A stretch of 64,000 nt of DNA from an uncultured Clostridiaceae bacterium (lineage in GTDB: Bacteria > Bacillota > Clostridia > TANB77 > CAG-508), in the NCBI GenBank assembly GCA_946998225.1, contig CAMPYH010000001.1, positions 124,001 through 188,000 of the forward strand, in the 5' to 3' direction. Every line of letters begins with the position of its first letter. Positions within the stretch are counted from its first letter, which is position 1. This document shows positions 50,338-59,619 of the stretch, piece by piece. The notes beneath the pieces are model-generated. The model worked only from the letters and a program-made list of their open reading frames with translations, did not search any database and was not told where the DNA came from. Position numbers and translations under genes: made by a program.

Positions 50338-50858
50338 ATGGAAGAAATAGAATTAAAACACGGATATAAATATGTAAATCAAAAAGATGAAAAGTGGCAA
50401 AATATTCTTATGCAGGCCAAAAACCGGAAAACAATGCATGTGGTCCATTTGTTTTGAAAATGGTTTTAGATATTTTTACAGAAAAAAATGTAGAATTAGT
50501 AGAGCTTTTTAAAAAAGGTGAAGGAAAATATTATACAGATGAAGGAACAGAGTGGGAATATTTTAAAGAAGTAGGAGAACCTTATGGAATTAAAGTTCAA
50601 GAGCTTTTACCAGATGAAAAAATATTAAAAGAAGCGATTTAAAATGGTAATTTGGTTATTCTTTCACAAAACAATAAATTAGATAATTATTGGACAACTG
50701 CAGGACATTATATACTTCTTGTAAAAGAAATTATAAAAGATGGAAAAGAAAAATATTTAGTACTTGATCCTGCATCTAGAGAAAGAACAGATAAAGAATA
50801 TGATTTTGACCAAATATTTATACCTTGTAAAAGAATGTGGATAATTTCAAAAAATTAA
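50338..50858 (+). pseudogene. Broken C39-like peptidase gene
   Basis: ATG 50338 reads MEEIELKHGYKYVNQKDEKWQ; the family continuation (YSYAGQKPENNACGPFVLKM) is only in another frame from about 50400. In that frame a TAA at 50640-50642 interrupts the gene before GNLVILSQNNKLDNYW, TTAGHYILLVKE, YLVLDPASRERTDKEYDFDQ, ending at 50858. Catalytic Cys (NACGP), His (AGHY) and Asp (LDPAS) are all still encoded, so decay seems recent. The intact product would be a roughly 170-residue C39_2-type cysteine peptidase without a visible signal peptide. Neighbour of pcrA by 4 bp. Confidence 0.8.
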
Positions 50859-50942
50859 AAATTGTAAAAAAAACCATATATATAATATAATAGGAAAGAA
50901 ATTTAAGAACAAAACAATATAATAACAAATGAAAGGAATAAT

Positions 50943-52514
50943 ATGCTTACAGTAAATAATGTAACTTTAAGATTTGGATCTAGAGTATTATTTGAAGATG
51001 TGAATTTAAAACTAGATAAAGGTAATTGCTATGGAGTAATTGGTGCAAATGGTGCTGGAAAATCTACATTTTTAAAAATAATTTCTGGAGAAATAGAACC
51101 AAGTAAAGGAGATGTTTCACTTGCTCCTAAAAAAAGAATGTCTATATTAAAACAAGATCACTTTGCATATGATAATTATACAGTTCTAGAAACAGTTATA
51201 ATGGGTAATAGTGAATTATATAAAATAATGAAAGAAAAGGATGCTATTTATTCAAAACCAGATTTTGATGAAAAAGATGGAATGAAAGCAGCAAAACTTG
51301 AAGAAAGATTTGCGGAACTTGATGGATGGAATGCAGAAACTGATGCACTTAAACTTTTAAGTGATCTTAATATTTCAAATGACAAAAAAGATGTTTTAAT
51401 GAAAAATATGGAATCACAAGAAAAAGTAAAAGTACTTCTTGCAAATGCACTTTTTGGAAATCCAGATTTATTACTTCTTGATGAGCCTACAAACGATCTA
51501 GATCAAGAAACTATTCATTGGCTTCAAGATTTTTTAATAGATTATGAAAATACAGTAGTTGTAGTATCACATGATAGATATTTTTTAAATAAAGTTTGTA
51601 CACATATACTTGATATAGATTATGGAAAGATCAAACTTTTCCCAGGAAATTATGATTTCTGGTATCAATCATCACAACTTCTTTTAAAACAAGCAAAAGA
51701 ACAAAACAAGAAAAAAGAAGATAAAATAAAAGAACTTCAAGCTTTTATTCAAAGATTTAGTGCAAACCTTTCTAAATCAAGACAAGCAACATCAAGAAAA
51801 AAATCACTTGAAAAAATTGAACTTGAAGAAATAAAACCTTCAAATAGAAGATATCCATATATAGATTTTAAACCAGAAAGAGAAGCAGGAGCGCAAATAT
51901 TAGAGGTAAAAAAACTATCTTCAGAAAATAATGAATTAAAAAATATAAATTTCAAACTTGAAAATGGAGATAAAGTTGTTGTTAAAGCAAAAGATGAAAC
52001 AAAAATTACTCTTCTTTTTGATATACTAGCAGGAAAAGTTGAAAAATATAATGGCGAATTTAAATATGGACAAACAATTACTTCAGAATATGTTCCGAAA
52101 GATAATGCACAATTTTTCAATACAAATGAAAATTTAGTAAATTGGCTTAGACAATATTCTAAAGAAAAAGATGAAACATATATTAGGAGTTTCTTGGGAA
52201 GAATGCTTTTTTCAGGAGAAGAAGCTTTAAAAGAAGCAAATGTTTTATCTGGTGGGGAAAAAGTAAGATGTATGTTTTCAAAAGCTATGCTTTCTGGAGC
52301 AAATCTTTTAATACTTGATGAACCGACTAACCATCTAGACATGGAGTCAATTACAGCTCTTAATGAAGCTTTAAAGAATTTTAAAGGTGTTTTACTTTTT
52401 TCAACACATGACCATGAACTTGCTCAAACTGTTGCAAATAAAGTAATTGAAATAACAGATGATGGTGTAAAAGTTTTTGAAGGTACATATAACAACTATC
52501 TAGGAGAAAAATAA
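50943..52514 (+). CDS. ABC-F family ATPase with asymmetric nucleotide sites
   Basis: 523 residues, two ABC domains, no membrane segments; ABC-F proteins act on ribosomes. Domain 1: Walker A GVIGANGAGKSTFLK (about 35-45), Walker B LLLLDEPTNDLDQETIHW, but the signature is MESQEKVKVLLANALFG instead of LSGGQ. Linker at about 245-300 (FSANLSKSRQATSRKKSLEK). Domain 2: Walker A replaced by VVVKAKDETKITLLFDIL, but signature LSGGEKVRCMFSKAMLSG and Walker B LLILDEPTNHLDMESITAL are normal. This resembles the YbiT-type subgroup, so the asymmetry is partly a family trait. Shares one base with ricT's start. Confidence 0.9.
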   Translation: MLTVNNVTLRFGSRVLFEDVNLKLDKGNCYGVIGANGAGKSTFLKIISGEIEPSKGDVSLAPKKRMSILKQDHFAYDNYTVLETVIMGNSELYKIMKEKDAIYSKPDFDEKDGMKAAKLEERFAELDGWNAETDALKLLSDLNISNDKKDVLMKNMESQEKVKVLLANALFGNPDLLLLDEPTNDLDQETIHWLQDFLIDYENTVVVVSHDRYFLNKVCTHILDIDYGKIKLFPGNYDFWYQSSQLLLKQAKEQNKKKEDKIKELQAFIQRFSANLSKSRQATSRKKSLEKIELEEIKPSNRRYPYIDFKPEREAGAQILEVKKLSSENNELKNINFKLENGDKVVVKAKDETKITLLFDILAGKVEKYNGEFKYGQTITSEYVPKDNAQFFNTNENLVNWLRQYSKEKDETYIRSFLGRMLFSGEEALKEANVLSGGEKVRCMFSKAMLSGANLLILDEPTNHLDMESITALNEALKNFKGVLLFSTHDHELAQTVANKVIEITDDGVKVFEGTYNNYLGEK

Positions 52515-53395
52515 TGGATAGAATACAAATATATATATTTCAAAAAAGAGAAAAACAAAAAGTTTGGACTAATTTAAATTTACATGTAAAAGATTTTGTA
52601 ATTTATGATGATGGTGAAGATAAATATGTTGCAGTAGTAGAAAAAACATATAAAGATTTACCTAAAGAAGATGTTAATAATAATTTTAAGTTAAAAGATT
52701 TTAATCAAAATGAAAAAGACAATAATAAAGAAAAACATCAAAAAAATAAGCAAGAAAAAAAGGCAGAATGTATACAAAAATTAGATAAAAAACAATTAGA
52801 TAATTATCTTAAGAATCAACTTAAATTAAGTAAAAATTTTAAAGAAATATTAGAAGTAATAAAAAAACATAAACTTGATTTAAAACTTGTTGATTTAGAA
52901 AGTAATTATCTAAATAATAAATTAAAAATATTTTATACATCTGACGATAGAGTAGATTTCAGAGAATGTGTAAAAGATTTGGCTAAAAAATTTAAAACCA
53001 GAATAGAAATGGTACAAATTTCAGAAGCAGAAGAAATAATGCGTGAAGGTGGTTTTGGAAAATGTGGAAGACAACTTTGTTGTGTTAGTTTTCTTGCAAA
53101 ACCATTAAGTACAAGTATTAAAATGGCTAAAAACCAAGATCTATCTATAATTATAGACAAATTATCTGGAAAATGTGGAAAACTTATGTGCTGTCTTCAA
53201 TATGAAAATGATGTATATACAGAAAAAAGAGAAATATTACCTAAAGAAGGTGAAATATTTAGAACCAAAGAAGGTGAAGGCGAAGTTGTTTATGTAGATA
53301 TTTTATCTGAAGTAGTAAAGTTAAAATTTATAGATGAAAATTCGGATGATGTATTCTATAAAAAATATAAATATAAAGATTTAATTAAAGAATAA
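52514..53395 (+). CDS. ricT: PSP1-domain protein RicT (YaaT)
   Basis: 293 residues. Partner in the RicA-RicF-RicT complex that binds iron-sulfur clusters and stimulates RNase Y-dependent mRNA maturation in Bacillus. The PSP1 core is clear: VDFRECVKDLAKKFKTRIEM, and the two cysteine pairs GKCGRQLCCVSF and GKCGKLMCCLQYE. The N-terminal half (about 50-110) has a Lys/Asn/Glu-rich insertion. Start overlaps the ABC-F stop by one base. Confidence 0.88.
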   Translation: MDRIQIYIFQKREKQKVWTNLNLHVKDFVIYDDGEDKYVAVVEKTYKDLPKEDVNNNFKLKDFNQNEKDNNKEKHQKNKQEKKAECIQKLDKKQLDNYLKNQLKLSKNFKEILEVIKKHKLDLKLVDLESNYLNNKLKIFYTSDDRVDFRECVKDLAKKFKTRIEMVQISEAEEIMREGGFGKCGRQLCCVSFLAKPLSTSIKMAKNQDLSIIIDKLSGKCGKLMCCLQYENDVYTEKREILPKEGEIFRTKEGEGEVVYVDILSEVVKLKFIDENSDDVFYKKYKYKDLIKE

Positions 53396-53460
53396 TTAAA
53401 ACAATGTAGATTTTGCTTTTAAAAGTATATATTTAATAAAAATATTAATAAAGGAAAAAA

Positions 53461-54249
53461 ATGTTACAATTTTTAGCATATATTTTTATGTTTATTGATC
53501 ATATCTGTAAATTTTTGCAAATAAAAGGATTTGAGAATATTAACCCTATTATAGGAACTCTTTCATTTCCAATATTTGCATATATAACAGCAAGATCTCT
53601 TAAATGTACAAAAAATAAAGATAAATACTTATTAAGATTAATGATATTTTCATTTGTATCACAAATACCAATGATTCTTATGATATTTGGTAGTCCAAAT
53701 ACAAAAAATATTATTAAATTTTCAGATAAGATAATGTATTTAATTATGTTTTTTACACAAAAACTAAATATAGGATTTACTCTTACACTTGGAGTATTAA
53801 CAATTAAGATGATGGAGAAAAATAAAGACAATATTTTAAATAGAGTAATCTTTTTGTTAATCTTTTTAATAGTAAGTGTTCTTTTAAATGTAGACTATGG
53901 TCTATATGGAGTGGCATTAGTCGTTATGTTTTACTATATTAAGAAATTACCATATTTGTTTTTTATGATGGTTTTAATAAATACATTAAATTTAGTAGTA
54001 AACCATTTATATGGAAATCTTAATAAAGAAATACAAGTAATCATGAATATGCATATACTTTACGGAATATTATCTTTACCATTTATATATTTATTAGGTA
54101 TAAAAATGGAAAAAAAGGCAAAAGGTAAAAATAAAAAAGTAAAAGATGATAAAAAACAAAAAACTGTATCAAGAGTATTAAAATATAGTATTTATCCTGT
54201 GCATATGCTAGTTATATATTTATTAAATGTATTTAATGTACTTATGTAA
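53461..54249 (+). CDS. TraX-family membrane protein
   Basis: 262 residues with about seven membrane segments. Starts MLQFLAYIFMFIDHICKFLQ, then GTLSFPIFAYITARSLKCTK and LLRLMIFSFVSQIPMILMIF, diagnostic of TraX, a family whose F-plasmid member acetylates pilin. Chromosomal TraX homologues in Firmicutes have no proven role. Ends with a short Lys-rich loop and a final membrane helix. Followed by a strong terminator. Confidence 0.88.
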   Translation: MLQFLAYIFMFIDHICKFLQIKGFENINPIIGTLSFPIFAYITARSLKCTKNKDKYLLRLMIFSFVSQIPMILMIFGSPNTKNIIKFSDKIMYLIMFFTQKLNIGFTLTLGVLTIKMMEKNKDNILNRVIFLLIFLIVSVLLNVDYGLYGVALVVMFYYIKKLPYLFFMMVLINTLNLVVNHLYGNLNKEIQVIMNMHILYGILSLPFIYLLGIKMEKKAKGKNKKVKDDKKQKTVSRVLKYSIYPVHMLVIYLLNVFNVLM

Positions 54250-54264
54250 AATTTGATAAAAAGG

Positions 54265-54289
54265 AAGCGCAAAAGCGCTTTTTTATTTT
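54265..54289 (+). terminator. Rho-independent terminator after traX
   Basis: AAGCGC / GCGCTT with AAAA tetraloop and a TTTTTTATTTTT tail. A promoter for the next gene follows: TTGACT 54331-54336 and TAATAT 54354-54359 (17-bp spacer). Confidence 0.88.
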
Positions 54290-54386
54290 TCAAAAAAATG
54301 CAAAGACAAGCGTGCGTAAGGAGTTTTGGTTTGACTTAATAGAGTATAACTTATAATATATTAATATGAAAATATTTGGAGGAAAG

Positions 54387-57300
54387 ATGAATTTTGAAGA
54401 ATTAACAGAATTAATAAAAAGATATAATCAAGAATATTTATTAAAAAAATATAATGAATTCAAGAAAGAAGATAAAGAAAAAGCAGAAGAATTTTTAAAT
54501 GAAATAAATAGAATAGACTTTCCATTAATGAAAAGTCTTTATGATAATGCATTATTAAATGAGGATGCAGATAAAAAATTAGAAATAGAACCTGTTGAAT
54601 ATACAGATAAAGAAAAAATGACTTATTCTGAAAAGGAAAAATATATTGCAAAAGGTAAAAATCTTTTAAAAGAAGGTAAACTTGCAGCTGTTACAATGGC
54701 TGGTGGACAAGGCACAAGACTTGGACATAATAAACCTAAAGGAACATATGATTTTGGAGTTAATAAATCTCTTTTTGAAATCTTTTGTGATAATTTAAAA
54801 GAAACTTTTAGGAAAGTTGGTTCATATACACATTGGTATATAATGACAAGTAGAGAAAATAACAAAGATACTATTGATTTCTTTGAAGAGAATGATTATT
54901 TTGGATATCCAAAAAATTATATACACTTTTTCATTCAAGATGAATTACCTATGATGGGTGAAGATGGAGCAATTTTACTAGATGAGCATGAACATATTAA
55001 ATTTGCAGCTGATGGACATGGTGGCACATTATATGCAATGGAAAAAAGTGGAATAATTGATGAAATGAATAAATATGGTGTTGAATACATATTTATTAGT
55101 GGAGTAGACAATTGTTTAGCAAACCCAACAGACCCACTATTTATTGGATTTGCAAAAGATGCAAATGCAGATATAGTTGTAAAGTCAATTGAGAAAATAG
55201 ATCCTAAAGAAAATGTAGGAGTTTTCTGTAAGAAAAATGGTAAAATAGGTGTTGTTGAATATTCAGAAATTTCAGAAAAAATGGCAAATTTAAAAGATGA
55301 TTATGGATCACTTGTATATGGAGATTCAAACTCACTTTTACATATTTTTTCAATAAATATATTAAACGAATTAACTAGAAAACCTATTCCATACCATACA
55401 GCACATAAAAAAGCTAGTTATATAAATAAAGATGGAAAAATAATTCATCCTGAAGAACCTAATGCATTTAAGTTTGAAAGATTTATATTTGATGCATTTG
55501 AAAAAACAGATAATATTAAAATCTTAAGAGTTCAAAGAGAAGATGAATTTGCTCCTTTAAAAAACAAAATTGGACAAGATAGTCCTAAAACAGCAAAAAA
55601 ACTATATTTAGAACATTTAACAAAAACAAGAGCATATGACAGATATGATGAGTGGTTAAATGATTCAGCAATAGATAATCTTACTAAAGAAGAGTTAAGA
55701 AATATTAAAGAAAATGATTATGAAATCCGTGATAGATTTTATAAAGAATTAGAATTTGGAACAGCTGGATTAAGAGGAATAATTGGAGCTGGAACAAATA
55801 GAATGAATAAATATACTGTAGCAAAGGCTACACAAGGTATTGCAAACTACATTATAAAGAATAAATTAGATAAAAAACCAGTAGTTATTGCTTATGATGT
55901 AAGAAGATTTTCGAAAGAATTTGCAGATATTACAGCAAGATGTTTTAATGCAAATGGTATAAAAACATATATATTTAAATCGATAGAACCTGTACCAATG
56001 CTTTCATTTTCAACTAGACAAATGGATGCAGTAGCAGGAATTATGATAACAGCAAGTCATAACCCACCAGAATACAATGGATATAAAGTATTTTGGTCAA
56101 AAGGATCACAAATCGTAGGAAAAGTGGGAGATAAGATAACAGAAGCTGTAAATGATGTAAATAGTTTTTCAGATATTAAAACAATAAGTCTGGAAAAAGC
56201 AAAAGAAGAAAAATTATATATTGAATTGGGTGATTCTCTTTCAAATCAATTTATGAGAAATGTACAAGCATTTATGATAAATGATGAAAAATTAAAAGAT
56301 GAAAAAGAAAAAATAAAAATAGTATATTCACCTATTCATGGAACAGGTATCGTACACATACCAAAGCTTTTTGAAAAAATGGGATATAAAAATGTATATA
56401 TAGTTCCAGAACAAGAAATGCCAAATGCATATTTCCCAACTGTAGAAAAGCCAAATCCAGAAGAGATTAGAGCAAATGATATGGCTATAAATTTAGCTAA
56501 AAAAATAGATGCAGATTATACCATTACTACAGACCCAGATACAGATAGAATTGGAATAAGTGTTAGAGATAAATCAGGACAATATGTAATGCTTAGTGGA
56601 AATGAAATGGGAATATTATTTACAGATTATGTACTTTCTCAAAAAGCAAAAAAAGATGAATTAAAAGATAATTCTGTAGTTATATCAACAGTTGTTTCAA
56701 CAAGACTTACAAAAGAAATTGCTAATAAATATAATGTTAAATATTTAACTACACTTACTGGATTTAAATATATTGGAGAGTTAATAAATCAATTTGAAGA
56801 AGAAAAAACTTTAAATTTCCAATTTGGATTTGAAGAAAGTTATGGATATCTTTATGGAACAAATGCAAGAGACAAAGATGCAGTTTCTGCAACAATGCTT
56901 GCTGCTGAAATGTTCGCATATTACAAAAAGGATAATAAAACATTACTAGATAGATTAGAAGAAATATATAAAGAATTTGGATATTATATTTCAATAAATG
57001 AACAATTAATTTTAACAGGTGAAGAGGGACAAGAAAAAATTTCAGATATAATGAATGCGTTAAGAAGAAAACCTATTACAGAAATTGATGGAATAAAGAC
57101 AAAAATAATAAGAGATTATAAGACTTCAGAAAACATAAATTTATTAACAAATGAAAAAGGAAAAGAAGATCTTCCTAAATCTAATGTTATACTTTATGAA
57201 ATGGAAGATGGATCATGGTTTGCTGTAAGACCTTCAGGTACTGAACCAAAATTAAAATTCTATTGTGAAGTAAAAGGAAAAACAGAATCTGAAGCAAAAG

Positions 57301-57395
57301 AAAAATCTAAGAAGTTAAAATATGAGATTAGCAAAATTAAAAGTTTAGCAGATGATTCAGATAAAACAAAGATTGTAATGTCTAAAAAGAAATAA
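54387..57395 (+). CDS. Fusion of UTP:sugar-1-phosphate uridylyltransferase and phosphohexomutase
   Basis: 1002 residues from ATG 54387; an upstream ATG at 54366 carries the GGAGG site and is rejected. N-terminal half (about 1-420): a UDP-GlcNAc/UDP-sugar pyrophosphorylase with AAVTMAGGQGTRLGHNKPKG, WYIMTSRENN, DGHGGTLYAMEKSGIID, FISGVDNCLANP and LLHIFSINIL. C-terminal half (about 440-1002): an alpha-D-phosphohexomutase with LEFGTAGLRGIIGAGTNRMN, active-site Ser in GIMITASHNPPEYNGYKVF, metal loop TDPDTDRIGIS, GFEESYGYLYG and VRPSGTEPKLKFYCE. One polypeptide could turn a hexose-6-phosphate into a UDP-sugar for envelope synthesis; glucose or GlcNAc cannot be decided. Confidence 0.9.
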   Translation: MNFEELTELIKRYNQEYLLKKYNEFKKEDKEKAEEFLNEINRIDFPLMKSLYDNALLNEDADKKLEIEPVEYTDKEKMTYSEKEKYIAKGKNLLKEGKLAAVTMAGGQGTRLGHNKPKGTYDFGVNKSLFEIFCDNLKETFRKVGSYTHWYIMTSRENNKDTIDFFEENDYFGYPKNYIHFFIQDELPMMGEDGAILLDEHEHIKFAADGHGGTLYAMEKSGIIDEMNKYGVEYIFISGVDNCLANPTDPLFIGFAKDANADIVVKSIEKIDPKENVGVFCKKNGKIGVVEYSEISEKMANLKDDYGSLVYGDSNSLLHIFSINILNELTRKPIPYHTAHKKASYINKDGKIIHPEEPNAFKFERFIFDAFEKTDNIKILRVQREDEFAPLKNKIGQDSPKTAKKLYLEHLTKTRAYDRYDEWLNDSAIDNLTKEELRNIKENDYEIRDRFYKELEFGTAGLRGIIGAGTNRMNKYTVAKATQGIANYIIKNKLDKKPVVIAYDVRRFSKEFADITARCFNANGIKTYIFKSIEPVPMLSFSTRQMDAVAGIMITASHNPPEYNGYKVFWSKGSQIVGKVGDKITEAVNDVNSFSDIKTISLEKAKEEKLYIELGDSLSNQFMRNVQAFMINDEKLKDEKEKIKIVYSPIHGTGIVHIPKLFEKMGYKNVYIVPEQEMPNAYFPTVEKPNPEEIRANDMAINLAKKIDADYTITTDPDTDRIGISVRDKSGQYVMLSGNEMGILFTDYVLSQKAKKDELKDNSVVISTVVSTRLTKEIANKYNVKYLTTLTGFKYIGELINQFEEEKTLNFQFGFEESYGYLYGTNARDKDAVSATMLAAEMFAYYKKDNKTLLDRLEEIYKEFGYYISINEQLILTGEEGQEKISDIMNALRRKPITEIDGIKTKIIRDYKTSENINLLTNEKGKEDLPKSNVILYEMEDGSWFAVRPSGTEPKLKFYCEVKGKTESEAKEKSKKLKYEISKIKSLADDSDKTKIVMSKKK

Positions 57396-57419
57396 AAAAA
57401 GGCCATTGGCCTTTTTTTA
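57394..57419 (+). terminator. Rho-independent terminator after the fusion gene
   Basis: AAAAAGGCC / GGCCTTTTT with ATT loop and T tract. Confidence 0.9.
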
Positions 57420-57554
57420 TTATATAATTCTTTTAAAATAATTCTTTTGAAATTGAATTTTAAAAATACGTAAATAAAATGAAAAATATAATACATATAC
57501 GAAACTTCATAGCAAATTAAATTGTATTATGGTAAAATTAGTTAGGAGTAAAAT

Positions 57555-58307
57555 ATGAAATTAATAAGCTGGAATGTAAACGGAATAAGAGCAGTATCTA
57601 ATAAAGGTTTTTGGGATTATTTTGAGAAAGAAAATGCAGATATTTTTTGCATCCAAGAAACAAAAATGCAAGAAGGACAAATGGATCTTGAAAAAGATGG
57701 ATATCATGTGTATTTAAATAGTGCTGTAAAAAAAGGATATTCAGGTACAGCAATTTGGACAAAGAAAGAGCCAATAAGTGTTAAATATGGAATTGAAATA
57801 GAGGAGCATGATCAAGAAGGAAGAGTAATTACATTAGAATTTGATAAATTCTTTTTAGTAAATGTATATACTCCAAATTCACAAAGAGAACTTGCTAGAC
57901 TTTCATATAGAGTCGAATGGGAAAAAGATTTTAGGGAATATTTAATTAATTTGGATAAGAAAAAACCAGTTATAATATGTGGAGATTTAAATGTTGCACA
58001 TAATGAGATTGATCTTAAAAATCCAGCTACTAATCGAAAAAATGCTGGATTTACAGATGAAGAAAGAAATGAAATGACTAATCTTTTAAGTGCTGGATTT
58101 ATTGATACATATAGATATTTATATCCTGAAAAAATAGAATATACATGGTGGTCATATATAACAAGAGCAAGAGAAAGAAATGCTGGATGGAGAATAGACT
58201 ATTTTATTATTAGTGAAAGAATAAAAGATAATTTAAAAGATGCTAGAATAAGACGGGATATTTTTGGAAGTGATCATTGTCCGGTAGAAATAGATATTGA
58301 TTTGTAG
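57555..58307 (+). CDS. xth: Exodeoxyribonuclease III
   Basis: 250 residues, normal. AP endonuclease and 3'-5' exonuclease in base-excision repair. All motifs are present: [24 protein letters not shown] (metal Glu), [28 protein letters not shown] (Asp/Asn), [10 protein letters not shown] (Asp) and [12 protein letters not shown] (catalytic His). Ribosome site TTAGGAGTAAAAT. First gene of a run reaching the window end. Confidence 0.95.
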   Translation: MKLISWNVNGIRAVSNKGFWDYFEKENADIFCIQETKMQEGQMDLEKDGYHVYLNSAVKKGYSGTAIWTKKEPISVKYGIEIEEHDQEGRVITLEFDKFFLVNVYTPNSQRELARLSYRVEWEKDFREYLINLDKKKPVIICGDLNVAHNEIDLKNPATNRKNAGFTDEERNEMTNLLSAGFIDTYRYLYPEKIEYTWWSYITRARERNAGWRIDYFIISERIKDNLKDARIRRDIFGSDHCPVEIDIDL

Positions 58308-58314
58308 AGGTAAT

Positions 58315-59619
58315 ATGAAAAAAAATAAAGAATTAGAAAGAAATAGGGTAAAAACTACAATTTTTACAGCATTTATAATTATAGTAATGTATGTAGTTTT
58401 TAATAATCTAGAAAAAACATTTAAGACATTAAGCCATTTTTTAAATATAATTAAACCGTTTATTTATGGCGTTGTTTTGGGATATTTTTTCTTATTTCCT
58501 GTTAAGAAAATTCAAAAATTAATAACTAGAGGTAAAAAGACTAAATATGACAAATATATAAAAGTTATTATAGCTGTTTTGGTATATGTACTATTCTTTT
58601 GGGCGATGTCATTTTTAATTAGTTCGGTTTTACCAATATTATATAATTCAGCAATAGAAATATTAGAAAATGCACCTAAGTATTTAAATAATTTAGAAAA
58701 GACATTTACAGAAAAACAATATACAGGAGTTTTAGCTAAAATTGATGTACATGAAATATTTAAAAATATTAAGACATTAGATTTATCTAAAATAATGCTT
58801 GAACAATTAAAAAAAGTAAATATACAACATAGTATAAATACAATATTTAATGCAGCAGGGGCACTTGTTAAGATACTTATTGTCTTCGTTATTTCGTTCA
58901 ATATAGTACTTTATAACGAAAGATTAAGTAAAGAGTTTAAAAAATTAACATATGGAATTCTAGGAAAGAAAAAAGCTAGTAGACTTCACAGAAATCTAAA
59001 GAAAATTGATGAGGTTTTTGTAAAATTTATTTATGCTCAAATGATAGACGGAGTAATTGTTGCAATAATTTTCTCAATAACATTTTTAATTTTAAAAGTA
59101 AGATATGCTGTAGCTTTAGGAATACTTGTAGGCGTGGGAAATTTAATACCATATATTGGTACATTTATATCTATTTGTTTAGTATTTTTAATTACAATAT
59201 TTACTGGAGGACTGCCACAAGGATTATTCATTTTAGTAATATCAATTGTTTTACAACAAATTGATGCACAAATCATTAATCCAAAAGTTATTGGAGATCA
59301 ATTAGATTTAACTCCTCCAATAATAATTTTAGCAATACTTATAGGTGGAGCATATTTTGGCCCAGTAATAGTATTTATTGCAGCACCAATTATTGCTGTT
59401 TTAAAAAGTTTAATATATGAGTATATAGAAGAAAAACGTTTAAAAGAAAAGAAAGAAAAAATTAAAAATATTAGAAAACATATTTCATTAAATAAAAATG
59501 AAGAGTTTAAAAAGAGTTATAAATTTAATTATATGACTAATTACAAATTACAAAAAAATAAAAAAACAATAAAGAAACCAAAAGTTGAAACAAATATTAA
59601 AGGTAGAAATGGATATTAA
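58315..59619 (+). CDS. AI-2E-family transporter (UPF0118)
   Basis: 434 residues from ATG 58315 (AGAGGTAAT ribosome site); the in-frame TTG at 58297 lies inside xth. About eight membrane segments: pairs near 12-60, 85-115, 180-200, 235-300 and 320-360. The family signature region is GVLVGVGNLIPYIGTFISIC and LQQIDAQIINPKVIGDQLDL then TPPIIILAILIGGAYFGPVI. A basic, Lys-rich C-terminal tail of about 70 residues is unusually long. Family substrates range from signalling molecules to ions; unknown here. Confidence 0.88.
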   Translation: MKKNKELERNRVKTTIFTAFIIIVMYVVFNNLEKTFKTLSHFLNIIKPFIYGVVLGYFFLFPVKKIQKLITRGKKTKYDKYIKVIIAVLVYVLFFWAMSFLISSVLPILYNSAIEILENAPKYLNNLEKTFTEKQYTGVLAKIDVHEIFKNIKTLDLSKIMLEQLKKVNIQHSINTIFNAAGALVKILIVFVISFNIVLYNERLSKEFKKLTYGILGKKKASRLHRNLKKIDEVFVKFIYAQMIDGVIVAIIFSITFLILKVRYAVALGILVGVGNLIPYIGTFISICLVFLITIFTGGLPQGLFILVISIVLQQIDAQIINPKVIGDQLDLTPPIIILAILIGGAYFGPVIVFIAAPIIAVLKSLIYEYIEEKRLKEKKEKIKNIRKHISLNKNEEFKKSYKFNYMTNYKLQKNKKTIKKPKVETNIKGRNGY

